From Curtobacterium sp. MCSS17_008 (lineage in GTDB: Bacteria > Actinomycetota > Actinomycetes > Actinomycetales > Microbacteriaceae), in contig NZ_QKSM01000001.1 of assembly GCF_003234185.1 (NCBI RefSeq), positions 540,109 to 604,108 on the forward strand: a stretch of DNA of 64,000 bases. Reading direction: 5' to 3'. This document shows, one piece after another, positions 1 through 7,467 of the stretch. Numbering within the stretch: the first letter of the stretch is position 1; each line of letters opens with the position of its first letter. The notes under the pieces are model-generated. The model made no database searches. It saw only the letters and a program-made list of their open reading frames with translations, and had not been told where the DNA came from. A program made the translations under genes and the position numbers.

Positions 1-31
1 CACCTGCCCGCGTCGGCCTCCGTCCGCCTCG

Positions 32-37
32 TAGGAT
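32..37 (+). promoter_or_regulatory. -10 box of histidine kinase gene, leaderless type
   Basis: TAGGAT lies six bases before the second of two adjacent ATG codons (41 and 44). With a start site about seven bases past the box, the transcript would begin at the ATG, so no ribosome binding site is needed and none is visible. The same arrangement recurs at about twenty genes in this window. Confidence 0.55.
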
Positions 38-43
38 CGGATG

Positions 44-1393
44 ATGGCACCCGCTGAGGCCCGCGACGCGCACGTCGCCGCCCCGTCCCGCCCGGAGCGG
101 GACGCCGGCGGCGGCCGTGTCCGTCGCACCGACGTCCTGGTCGCCGTCGCGACCGCCGTCGTCTCGCTCGGGCTGCTGCTCGGGCTGCCGCCGCTCGACG
201 CCGCCGACCCGGACACCCTCGGCCGGCCGCTCTCGGCTCCCGCGGTCGGCGGTGCTGACTGGACGGCGACCGCGCTCGGGCTCCTGGTGCAGTCCGCGGT
301 CCTGCTCGGTGCTCGTCGGGCTCCCCGGGCGGTCCTGCTCGCGGTCGCTGCCGTACCCGTCCTCGTGGTCGCCGTCACCTCCGGCGGCGACCTGTTCGGC
401 ATCACCGCGCTCCCCGTCGTCGTGGCGGTGGTCCTCGCCGCCGTGCGGGTACCCCTCGCGCGGCTCTGGCCCTCGGTCGTCGGGGCGGCGGCTCTCGTGG
501 CTGCCGGCGCCGCGGGCAACTGGATCAAGCTGAACGGCGCGCTGTCCGGCCGCTCCCTCGGCGAAGCACTCGTCGACGCGCTCCCACAGGGCGTCACGCA
601 GGCCATCGGTGCCGTCGGGCTCCCGCTCGTCGTGGCGCTCGTGGTGCGGTCCCGGCGCGAGGTCCGGGCCGCGAAGGACGCCGAGGTCGCGGCCCGCACC
701 GCCGAGGCGTCGGCAGTGTTCCGCGAACAGGACGCCCGGGTCGACGCGGCGGTCTCCCGGGAACGCGCCGCGATGGCACGGGAGCTGCACGACATCGCCG
801 CGCACCACCTGTCCGGCATCGCGCTGATGTCCGCCGTGATCGACCGGCAGATCGACACCGACCCGGCCGCCGCGCACGAGGGCGTCCGTCAGGTGCGGGA
901 GCAGAGCACCGCGGTGCTCGAGGACCTCCGCCGTCTGGTCGGGCTGCTCCGTGACGACGCCCCGGCCGAACGGGCGGTGGAGACCGTCGCCGGGATCGTC
1001 GACCTGGTCGAACGGGCGCGGTACCGGTCGGACGTGCGACTCGAGGTCCTCGCCGGCGACCGCCCGCTCGCCGAGGGCGTCGGCCCCCTCGCGCAGCTCG
1101 CCGCCCACCGCGCCGCACAGGAGGCCCTGGCGAACGCCGCCCTGCACGCTCCCGGTGCCGCGGTCACCGTGACGATCGACGACCGCGCCGACGACCAGCT
1201 GGAGCTCCGGGTGGAGAACGCCGCACCCGCCGCACCGGCGTCGGGGAGCACGGCAGCGGGCGGGAACGGACTGCGCGGCATGCGCGAGCGGGCGGACCTG
1301 GTGGGGGCGCGCCTCCAGACCGGTCCGACGGAGACGGGAGGCTGGTCGGTGACGCTGGGACTCGGACGTGAGGCGCCGGAGGTGACCCCGTGA
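44..1393 (+). CDS. NarL-type sensor histidine kinase
   Basis: Membrane sensor kinase of about 449 residues that should phosphorylate the regulator encoded immediately downstream. The first 200 residues carry several hydrophobic segments (about 30-200), followed by a short charged linker. The dimerisation/phosphoacceptor box reads ARELHDIAAHHL with the probable phosphoacceptor His near residue 249, typical of the HisKA_3 group. The ATP-binding domain follows at about 345-445, with the N-box region QEALANAALHA and the glycine motif GNGLRGMRERADLVGA. ATG at 44 is preferred to 41 because of the spacing from the -10 box. The stop overlaps the next start as GTGA. The signal sensed is unknown. Confidence 0.9.
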   Translation: MAPAEARDAHVAAPSRPERDAGGGRVRRTDVLVAVATAVVSLGLLLGLPPLDAADPDTLGRPLSAPAVGGADWTATALGLLVQSAVLLGARRAPRAVLLAVAAVPVLVVAVTSGGDLFGITALPVVVAVVLAAVRVPLARLWPSVVGAAALVAAGAAGNWIKLNGALSGRSLGEALVDALPQGVTQAIGAVGLPLVVALVVRSRREVRAAKDAEVAARTAEASAVFREQDARVDAAVSRERAAMARELHDIAAHHLSGIALMSAVIDRQIDTDPAAAHEGVRQVREQSTAVLEDLRRLVGLLRDDAPAERAVETVAGIVDLVERARYRSDVRLEVLAGDRPLAEGVGPLAQLAAHRAAQEALANAALHAPGAAVTVTIDDRADDQLELRVENAAPAAPASGSTAAGGNGLRGMRERADLVGARLQTGPTETGGWSVTLGLGREAPEVTP

Positions 1394-2058
1394 TCCGGGT
1401 GCTCGTCGCGGACGACCAGCCGCTGGTGCGGGCTGGGGTGTCGACGCTCCTGGCGGCCGAGCCGGACGTCGAGGTCGTCGGCGTGGCGGCGGACGGCGGC
1501 GAGGCGCTCGCGCTCGCGCGGACCACCCGACCGGACGTCGCCGTGCTCGACATCCGGATGCCGGTGCGGAACGGCATCGAGGTCGCACGGGAACTCTGCG
1601 CGCCGGACGCGGACCCGGCCGTACCGACGCTGATGCTGACGACGTTCGACCTCGACGACCTGGTGTTCGGGGCGCTCGAGGCGGGGGCGTCCGGGTTCCT
1701 GCTCAAGGACGCGGAGCCCGACGTGATCGTCGAGGCGGTGCGGCAGGTCGCTGCGGGCAACGGCACGATCGACCAGAGCCTCACCCGCCGGGTGCTGCGG
1801 GAGTTCGTGTCGCGACGGAGCCTGCAGCCGGTGACGGGTGACCGTGCTTCGGAGGTGCTGACCTCGCGGGAGCGCGACGTGCTGCTGCTCCTGGCGCAGG
1901 GCATGTCGAACGAGGAGATCGCGGCGGAGCTCGTCGTCGAGGTCTCGACCGTCAAGTCGCACCTGGCTCGGATGCTGCCGAAGCTCGGGGTCCGCTCGCG
2001 GCTGCAGGCCGTGGTGTGGGCGTACCAGAACCGGGTCGTGTCGGTGCCGGAGGGGTAG
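1390..2058 (+). CDS. NarL/LuxR-family response regulator
   Basis: DNA-binding partner of the preceding kinase, 222 residues with a GTG start overlapping the kinase stop by four bases, which implies translational coupling. The receiver domain (1-120) has the acidic pair VADD, the phosphoacceptor Asp54 in VAVLDIRMP and the conserved Lys in FLLKDAEP. A LuxR-type helix-turn-helix occupies about 155-215 (LTSREREVLLLLAQG-like, then NEEIAAEL and VSTVKSHL). No target is visible nearby; both downstream neighbours are transcribed from their own signals. Function as a two-component regulator is secure, the regulon is not. Confidence 0.92.
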   Translation: MIRVLVADDQPLVRAGVSTLLAAEPDVEVVGVAADGGEALALARTTRPDVAVLDIRMPVRNGIEVARELCAPDADPAVPTLMLTTFDLDDLVFGALEAGASGFLLKDAEPDVIVEAVRQVAAGNGTIDQSLTRRVLREFVSRRSLQPVTGDRASEVLTSRERDVLLLLAQGMSNEEIAAELVVEVSTVKSHLARMLPKLGVRSRLQAVVWAYQNRVVSVPEG

Positions 2059-2078
2059 GCGCAGGCGGCGGCGGGTCC

Positions 2079-2139
2079 TTCCGGGCGTACCTGGTCGTTC
2101 CGGGCGTACCTGGTCCTCCTGTTCCACCAGGTACGCCCG
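2079..2139. repeat. Two direct and one inverted copy of a 14-bp element in a convergent gap
   Basis: CGGGCGTACCTGGT occurs at 2082-2095 and 2101-2114, inside an 18-bp direct repeat, and its exact reverse complement ACCAGGTACGCCCG is at 2126-2139. Either upstream copy can pair with the downstream copy, giving two alternative 14-bp hairpins. It lies between the ends of two convergent genes, so a bidirectional terminator is the simplest role. No T-tract follows. Confidence 0.7.
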
Positions 2140-2215
2140 ATCCCGCCAGGCATCGCATCCGCTTTGGGAACGAACGGGCACGCCCGGACAGGCGGACAGG
2201 CGTGCGGTCGCCGTG

Positions 2216-2818
2216 TCAGGCCGGCGGGCGCACCGCGACGACGACCCGCTCGACCGCGGCCGCCACGGCCCGCTCGCGGACGGCGGGGTCCTCGTGCTCG
2301 GACTCGTACACGAAGGCCGTCGCCCCGCGCTGCGCGCCGCAGTAGTCGACCACGCCGTGCTCGAGCTGCGTCCGGAGTGCCTGCTCGTACCCGTGCCGCT
2401 CGTACACGCCGGCGTCGTCGCCGGCGATCGGGACGAGGTACACCGTCAACCACCCGAGCCGTCGCTCGATGCGCCCGTCGTCCCCGACGCCGAACGCCCA
2501 CCCGTTGACGAACACCCGGTCCAGCCATCCCTTGAGCAGTGCCGGCACCGACCACCACCACACGGGGAACACGAGCACCAGGTGATCGACCCCGTCGAGC
2601 CTGGCCTGTTCCGCCGCGACGTCCGGTGCCGGGTCGGTACCACTGCGGTACGTGTGGCGGTCGGCGTCCGTGAAGCGCGGGTCGAAGCCCTCCGCTGCGA
2701 GGTCCGCGACGGTCACCGGCCCAGCCCCGGCCGCGGTCAAGGCCGCGTCGAGGCGGTGGGCGACGGCGAGCGTCAGCGAGTCGGGATCGGGGTGGGCGGT
2801 CACGATGAGCGTCGGCAC
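2216..2818 (-). CDS. NAD(P)H oxidoreductase, flavodoxin-like fold (NQO1/KefF type)
   Basis: About 200 residues from a GTG start. It opens with the flavodoxin-like phosphate loop TAHPDPDSLT and contains the family signature FPVWWWSVPALLKGWLDRVF around the middle of the chain, which binds FMN or FAD and packs the dimer. Enzymes of this family reduce quinones and other electrophiles with NAD(P)H. The GTG was chosen because the nearby ATG codons at 2826 and 2829 are in another frame. It is transcribed alone, divergent from the ABC-F gene 100 bp away and convergent with the response regulator. The physiological substrate cannot be told from sequence. Confidence 0.85.
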   Translation of the reverse strand: MPTLIVTAHPDPDSLTLAVAHRLDAALTAAGAGPVTVADLAAEGFDPRFTDADRHTYRSGTDPAPDVAAEQARLDGVDHLVLVFPVWWWSVPALLKGWLDRVFVNGWAFGVGDDGRIERRLGWLTVYLVPIAGDDAGVYERHGYEQALRTQLEHGVVDYCGAQRGATAFVYESEHEDPAVRERAVAAAVERVVVAVRPPA

Positions 2819-2908
2819 GGCTCCATCATGCCGACCGCCGGGTCCGGACGGACCGACGGGTGGGAGGCGTGGTGCGAGCCGGCCCCGCGCCTGGCATCCC
2901 GGCCGTGG

Positions 2909-2914
2909 GACGAT
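2909..2914 (+). promoter_or_regulatory. Possible -10 box of ABC-F gene
   Basis: GACGAT ends six bases before the ATG at 2921 and matches TANNNT at five of the usual positions only loosely. No Shine-Dalgarno sequence is seen, consistent with a leaderless mRNA. Confidence 0.35.
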
Positions 2915-2920
2915 TGGCGG

Positions 2921-4585
2921 ATGACCGCCACGCTCGTCGCCAAGGACCTCGCCGGCGGGTACGCCGCACGAACGCTCTTCGAGGGCCTCGACCTCACCGT
3001 CGCACCCGGTGACGTCATCGGCTTGGTCGGGGTGAACGGTGCCGGCAAGTCGACGCTCCTCCGCCTGCTCGCAGGTGTGGACGAACCGCTCGCCGGTACC
3101 GTCTCGACGAACCCGCCGGACGCCTTCGTCGGCTGGCTCCCGCAGGAGCACGAGCGCATCGCGGGCGAGACCGTCGCCGCGTACGTCGCCCGTCGGACGG
3201 GATGCGCCGAGGCCACGGCCGAGATCGACCGCGCGGCCGACGCCCTCGGCGCTCCGGACGCTGGCGACGCGGCGTCCGACCGGTACTCCGCCGCGCTGGA
3301 GCGCTGGCTGGCGTCCGGTGCCGCCGACCTCGAGGAACGGCTCCCCGTCGTGCTCGCCGAGCTCGGCCTCGACGTCGCTGCGGACGGCACCGGCGTCGGC
3401 CCCGACTCGGCGATGACGGCACTGTCCGGCGGTCAGGCCGCCCGCGTCGGGCTCGCGGCCCTGCTGCTCTCGCGCTTCGACGTGGTGCTGCTCGACGAGC
3501 CGACGAACGACCTCGACCTGGACGGCCTCGACCGGCTCGAGCAGTTCGTCCGGGGGCTGCGCGGCGGTGCCGTCCTGGTCAGCCACGACCGCGAGTTCCT
3601 CGCCAGCTCGGTGACCGCCGTCCTCGAGCTCGACCTCGCCCAGTCCTCCCACCGGCTGTTCGGCGGCGGCTACGAGGCGTACCTCGAGGAACGCGAGGTC
3701 GCCCGCCAGCACAAGCGCGACGCCTACGAGGAGTACGCCGCCACGAAGGCCGATCTGGTCTCCCGGGCGCGGACGCAGCGCGAGTGGTCCAGCCAGGGCG
3801 TCCGGAACGCCATGAAGAAGAACCCCGACAACGACAAGATCCGCCGCCGGGCCGCCAGCGAGTCGAGCGAGAAGCAGGCGCAGAAGGTCCGGCAGATGGA
3901 GTCCCGCATCGCCCGCCTGGACGAGGTCGAGGAGCCCCGGAAGGAGTGGCAGCTCGCCTTCACGATCGGCAGCGCGCCGCGCTCGTCCGCCGTCGTCGCG
4001 ACCCTGTCCGACGCCGTCTACGAGCAGGGCGACTTCACGCTCGGCCCGGTGTCGCTGCAGGTCTCCGGCGGCGACCGCATCGGCATCACCGGCCCGAACG
4101 GCGCCGGCAAGTCGACCCTGCTCCGCGCGCTGCTCGGCCGGACCACGCCGACGAGCGGTTCGGCGTCGCTGGCGTCGAGCGTCGCGATCGGCGAGGTCGA
4201 CCAGGCCCGCGCGGCGTTCACGGGCGGGCAGCCCCTGGCCGCCGCGTTCGAGGAACTGGTGCCGGAGATGACGACGGCCGACGTGCGCACCCTGCTCGCC
4301 AAGTTCGGGCTGCGGGCGGACCACGTGGGCCGACCGTCGTCGGCGCTCTCGCCGGGCGAGCGGACCCGCGCCGGTCTCGCGCTGCTGCAGGCCCGCGGGG
4401 TGAACGTCCTGGTGCTCGACGAGCCGACGAACCACCTCGACCTGCCGGCGATCGAACAGCTCGAGCAGGCCCTGGAGTCCTACGACGGCACCCTGCTGCT
4501 CGTCACGCACGACCGGCGGATGCTCGACACCGTGCGGCTGGACCGCCGCTGGCGGGTCGAGGCGGGTTGCGTCACGGAGGTGTGA
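2921..4585 (+). CDS. ABC-F family ATPase
   Basis: Cytosolic protein of 554 residues with two nucleotide-binding domains in one chain and no membrane segment, the layout of ABC-F translation factors that act on the ribosome or protect it from antibiotics. Domain 1 has Walker A GVNGAGKST (37-45), signature LSGGQAARVGLAAL and Walker B LLDEPTNDLD (about 190). A long charged linker (about 240-330, rich in K, R and E, with MKKNPDNDKIRRR) corresponds to the interdomain arm. Domain 2 has GPNGAGKST (about 390), a signature LSPGERTRAGLALL that departs from LSGGQ, and LVLDEPTNHLD (about 500). Whether it is a resistance factor or a housekeeping translation factor is undecided. Confidence 0.93.
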   Translation: MTATLVAKDLAGGYAARTLFEGLDLTVAPGDVIGLVGVNGAGKSTLLRLLAGVDEPLAGTVSTNPPDAFVGWLPQEHERIAGETVAAYVARRTGCAEATAEIDRAADALGAPDAGDAASDRYSAALERWLASGAADLEERLPVVLAELGLDVAADGTGVGPDSAMTALSGGQAARVGLAALLLSRFDVVLLDEPTNDLDLDGLDRLEQFVRGLRGGAVLVSHDREFLASSVTAVLELDLAQSSHRLFGGGYEAYLEEREVARQHKRDAYEEYAATKADLVSRARTQREWSSQGVRNAMKKNPDNDKIRRRAASESSEKQAQKVRQMESRIARLDEVEEPRKEWQLAFTIGSAPRSSAVVATLSDAVYEQGDFTLGPVSLQVSGGDRIGITGPNGAGKSTLLRALLGRTTPTSGSASLASSVAIGEVDQARAAFTGGQPLAAAFEELVPEMTTADVRTLLAKFGLRADHVGRPSSALSPGERTRAGLALLQARGVNVLVLDEPTNHLDLPAIEQLEQALESYDGTLLLVTHDRRMLDTVRLDRRWRVEAGCVTEV

Positions 4586-4640
4586 CGGGACGGCCGGGAG
4601 GCCCGTGACGGGCCCGTCACGTGCCTCCCGTCCGTCGTTC
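4586..4640. terminator. GACGGGAGGC-type palindromic terminator
   Basis: A stem with arms CGGGAGGCCCGTGACGGG (4595-4612) and CCCGTCACGTGCCTCCCG (4613-4630), one mismatch, begins ten bases after the ABC-F stop and ends before the convergent P450 stop. The arms carry the core shared by the other terminators of this window. No T-tract is present, as is common in GC-rich actinobacteria. Confidence 0.75.
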
Positions 4641-4648
4641 CCGTCGGG

Positions 4649-5965
4649 TCAGTGCGCGGACCGGTGGAACGGGCAGCCACCGGACCCCGCGGCGCGCGCG
4701 CCGCGGCGCGTCACACGTCCGCCGGATGCGGGCTTCGTCGGCATCCGGCGCCGGTCGACCCCGAGCCCCTCGTCGAGCACCTCGATCCGTGGGTCGCTGA
4801 GCGCCGCGACCGCGGTGGCGAGGGCCGCGACGGCCACCTTCTCCCCCGGACACCGGTGACCGGTCGCGACGTCCGCACCGCCGTGCGGCACGAAGGCCTC
4901 CACGGCCTCGACGTCGTCCCAGCTCGTGACGTCGAGCCAGCGGGCGGGGTCGAACCGGTCGGCGTCGGACCAGGAGCGGTCGTCGGTGTCCGTGCCGAGG
5001 ATGTCGAGCACCACGCGATCGCCCGCGTGGACGTGCTCGCCGTCGAGCTCGACGTCCTCGGTGGCCCAGGCCGGGAGCATCGGGACGAAGGGCGCGGTGC
5101 GGCGGACCTCCTGCGCGAACGCGACGGCGACGGGCCCGTCGACGAGGGAGCCCCGCCCGGTGGTCTCCTCGGCGATCCGACCGCGCCACTCCGGCCGGTC
5201 GTGCAGCTCCTTCGCCGCGAAGGCGACGAACCGGGCGACGGCGATCGCCGGACGGATCGAGTTCTGCAGCTCGATGCCGGCGGTCCGTGGCGGGAGCAGG
5301 GCACCCTCCGGGTCACGGTGCCAGGCCCACTCGTGCAGCGCCGTGCCCTCGGCGGGGTGCAAGCGGCCACCGCGGACCGCCTCGACGAGCCGGGCGGCGT
5401 GCCGGTCCGACCAGTGTCGGTTCAGCACGGCGAGCAGGTACTCCGGCGAGTACGGCACGCCGAAGCCGTCGACGACCTGGGCGAGCTTCCCGGCCCAGCG
5501 CGTCTTCGCCGCCGGGGTGCCGGGCAGCCCGGCCCAGCGCATCACCGCACGACCGATGGCGCCGACCGCCGCGTCGTACGCGGTGCGACGACCGCCGGCG
5601 AGCCAGGCGTCGAGCTCGCGTGCCCACTCCTCGGCGAGGAACGGGGTGAGCCGGCGGACCTGCTCGTCCTCGTAGGCGACGTCGACGAAGGTCGCCTTGC
5701 GGTGGCGGTGCTCCGCGCCGTCGAGCGAGTGCACCGAACCGACCCCGAACAGGGTCCGCTGCACGACCGCGGGCATGGCGCCGTGCCGGGCGGTGCGGTC
5801 GCCGTCGTAGAACAGGTCCACGCCCTCCTTGCCCCGCACGAGCAACGCCTGCCTGCCGAGCAGCCGGAACGGCACCGCACGGGCACCGGGGCGGGTGCGT
5901 CGCCACAGGTCGGCGCCGAAGCCGTAACCGCGGGTGAGGAGTCCGAGGGAGTCGTCGATCGCCAT
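4649..5965 (-). CDS. Cytochrome P450, CYP152-like fatty acid peroxygenase
   Basis: Heme-thiolate enzyme of 438 residues from ATG 5965 (ATG 5974 is also in frame). The heme loop is HGGADVATGHRCPGE with proximal Cys372. The I-helix region reads NSIRPAIAVARF: an Arg-Pro pair (about 238-239) replaces the acid/alcohol pair of ordinary P450s, as in the H2O2-driven fatty acid hydroxylases and decarboxylases of CYP152 (P450-BS-beta, OleT). Such enzymes use hydrogen peroxide without redox partners, and none is encoded here. Hydroxylation versus decarboxylation cannot be told apart. The C-terminus ends with GGCPFH, a tail seen in other actinobacterial P450s. Convergent with the ABC-F gene. Confidence 0.85.
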   Translation of the reverse strand: MAIDDSLGLLTRGYGFGADLWRRTRPGARAVPFRLLGRQALLVRGKEGVDLFYDGDRTARHGAMPAVVQRTLFGVGSVHSLDGAEHRHRKATFVDVAYEDEQVRRLTPFLAEEWARELDAWLAGGRRTAYDAAVGAIGRAVMRWAGLPGTPAAKTRWAGKLAQVVDGFGVPYSPEYLLAVLNRHWSDRHAARLVEAVRGGRLHPAEGTALHEWAWHRDPEGALLPPRTAGIELQNSIRPAIAVARFVAFAAKELHDRPEWRGRIAEETTGRGSLVDGPVAVAFAQEVRRTAPFVPMLPAWATEDVELDGEHVHAGDRVVLDILGTDTDDRSWSDADRFDPARWLDVTSWDDVEAVEAFVPHGGADVATGHRCPGEKVAVAALATAVAALSDPRIEVLDEGLGVDRRRMPTKPASGGRVTRRGARAAGSGGCPFHRSAH

Positions 5966-6038
5966 GCCGGCCATGCTGCCAGCGCGTCCCGACGTGCCCT
6001 CACGGGCAGGATCTGGTGGACTGGACACGGGAGGGGAC

Positions 6039-6956
6039 ATGCGACGCAGGACCTGGGGCATCACGATCGCAGCGGTGGCAGCGGTGACGCTCGCAGCGGT
6101 GGGGATCGGGGCGGCGGTGCAGACCCCGGCGCCGATCGCGACCACGGCCACGCGGACCACGCCGACGCCGACCCCCACACCGACACCGACACCCACGCCG
6201 ACGCTCCCCGCGGTCCCGGCGGCCGCGTCCGAGGCCGAGCTCGCGGCGCTCCCCCTCGCGTTCCACGACGCGGTCGTGCCCGAGCTGCTCGACGGCAGTC
6301 ACGTGCGGCCCGACAACCGGTGGGAGATCGCCACCCCGAACCAGCGTCTCGTGGCGCTCTACGCGGAGGCCTCGCCGGACGCCGAGCCGGTCGCCACCCT
6401 CGCCTCGACGGTCTCCACGATCGAGACGCCGGCCGCGACCGCCGTGTGGGGCCGGTCGGCCGGGAAGGACGGCGGCATGGTCCTCGTCTCGACCCCCGCG
6501 CGGAACCGGACGCCCGGCGACGGCGGTGACCCGACGGCGCCGAGCGCGACGTTCGCCTGGGCCCGGGCCGCCGACTTCACGATCGCGCGGACGGACCGGA
6601 TGATCCGGGTCGACGTCGCCGCGTCGACGGTGTCCGTCGTCGGGAAGGACGGAACGGTGTCGGCGTCGGAACCGGCGCGGCTCGGGACCCCGGAGGACCC
6701 CACGCCGACCGCGACCGCGACCTACGTCGAGGCCGCCTACGTCGACACCCGCGTGACCTACACGCAGGGCAACCCGATCATCCTCACCGGCGCGCACTCG
6801 TCACGCATCCCGCAGTACGGCGGCAACGCGGCCCTGACCGCGCTGCACTACTACCCGGACCCGACCGGCAGCTCGCACGGGTGTGTCCGGATCTCCGCGG
6901 CGATGACGAAGACCCTGTCGGAGCTGCCGGTCGGCACCGCGATCTGGTTCAGCTGA
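6039..6956 (+). CDS. Membrane-anchored L,D-transpeptidase (YkuD domain)
   Basis: Cell-wall enzyme of 305 residues. GGAGGGG directly precedes ATG 6039. Residues 1-30 form a basic stretch and hydrophobic segment acting as signal or anchor, followed by a Thr-Pro repeat linker (about 44-60) that probably spans the wall. The C-terminal YkuD domain ends with the catalytic motif SHGCVRI, His280 and Cys282. Family members make 3-3 peptidoglycan crosslinks or attach proteins to the wall. The final eight bases overlap the convergent gntK end. The central region (about 65-230) has no motif I recognise. Confidence 0.87.
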   Translation: MRRRTWGITIAAVAAVTLAAVGIGAAVQTPAPIATTATRTTPTPTPTPTPTPTPTLPAVPAAASEAELAALPLAFHDAVVPELLDGSHVRPDNRWEIATPNQRLVALYAEASPDAEPVATLASTVSTIETPAATAVWGRSAGKDGGMVLVSTPARNRTPGDGGDPTAPSATFAWARAADFTIARTDRMIRVDVAASTVSVVGKDGTVSASEPARLGTPEDPTPTATATYVEAAYVDTRVTYTQGNPIILTGAHSSRIPQYGGNAALTALHYYPDPTGSSHGCVRISAAMTKTLSELPVGTAIWFS

Positions 6957-7467
6957 CCGGGCGGAGGCCCAGCCGTGCCACGACCTCGGCCCCTTCCTCG
7001 TCGGGCGTCCGGTCAGCCGACACGGTCAGGTGTGCTTCGTCCGGCTGCGGCGGTTCGAGCGTCGCGAGCTGCGATGCGAGGAGCGACGTCGGCATGAAGT
7101 GCCCGGAGCGGGCGGACATCCGCTGCTCGACGAGCGCCGCGTCGCCGGCGACGTGCACGAACACCACCCCGGGTGCACGCAGCACCTCGCGGTAGGAGCG
7201 CTTCAGCGCCGAGCACGTGACCACGCCGGGGGTGCCGGAGTCGAGCCGGTCGCGGATCCAGCCGGCGACGACGTCGAGCCACGGCCAGCGGTCGTCGTCG
7301 GTGAGGGGTGTGCCCGCCTGCATCTTCGCCACGTTCGCAGGCGGGTGCATCTCGTCGCCCTCGGCGAAGTCCCACCCGAGCTGGCCCGCCACCGTGGCCG
7401 CGAGCGTGGACTTGCCGGAGCCCGAGACGCCCATCACCACGAGGACGCGCGGTTCGGTGCCGACCAT
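6949..7467 (-). CDS. gntK: Gluconokinase
   Basis: Phosphorylates gluconate to 6-phosphogluconate, feeding the pentose phosphate pathway. The 172-residue length is typical of the small GntK family. Walker A is GVSGSGKS (13-20), followed by FAEGDEMHPPANVAKMQAG, the characteristic gluconate-site segment, and CSALKRSYREVLR. The ATG shares one base with the TGA of gntP upstream, so the two are translationally coupled. The last eight bases overlap the end of the opposing L,D-transpeptidase gene. Confidence 0.95.
   Translation of the reverse strand: MVGTEPRVLVVMGVSGSGKSTLAATVAGQLGWDFAEGDEMHPPANVAKMQAGTPLTDDDRWPWLDVVAGWIRDRLDSGTPGVVTCSALKRSYREVLRAPGVVFVHVAGDAALVEQRMSARSGHFMPTSLLASQLATLEPPQPDEAHLTVSADRTPDEEGAEVVARLGLRPVS

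Noticed and set aside
2213..2920. Long N-terminal extension of the ABC-F protein
   Set aside because: The open frame back to 2213 is the antisense of the oxidoreductase gene; the domain begins at ATG 2921, which has a -10 box in front.
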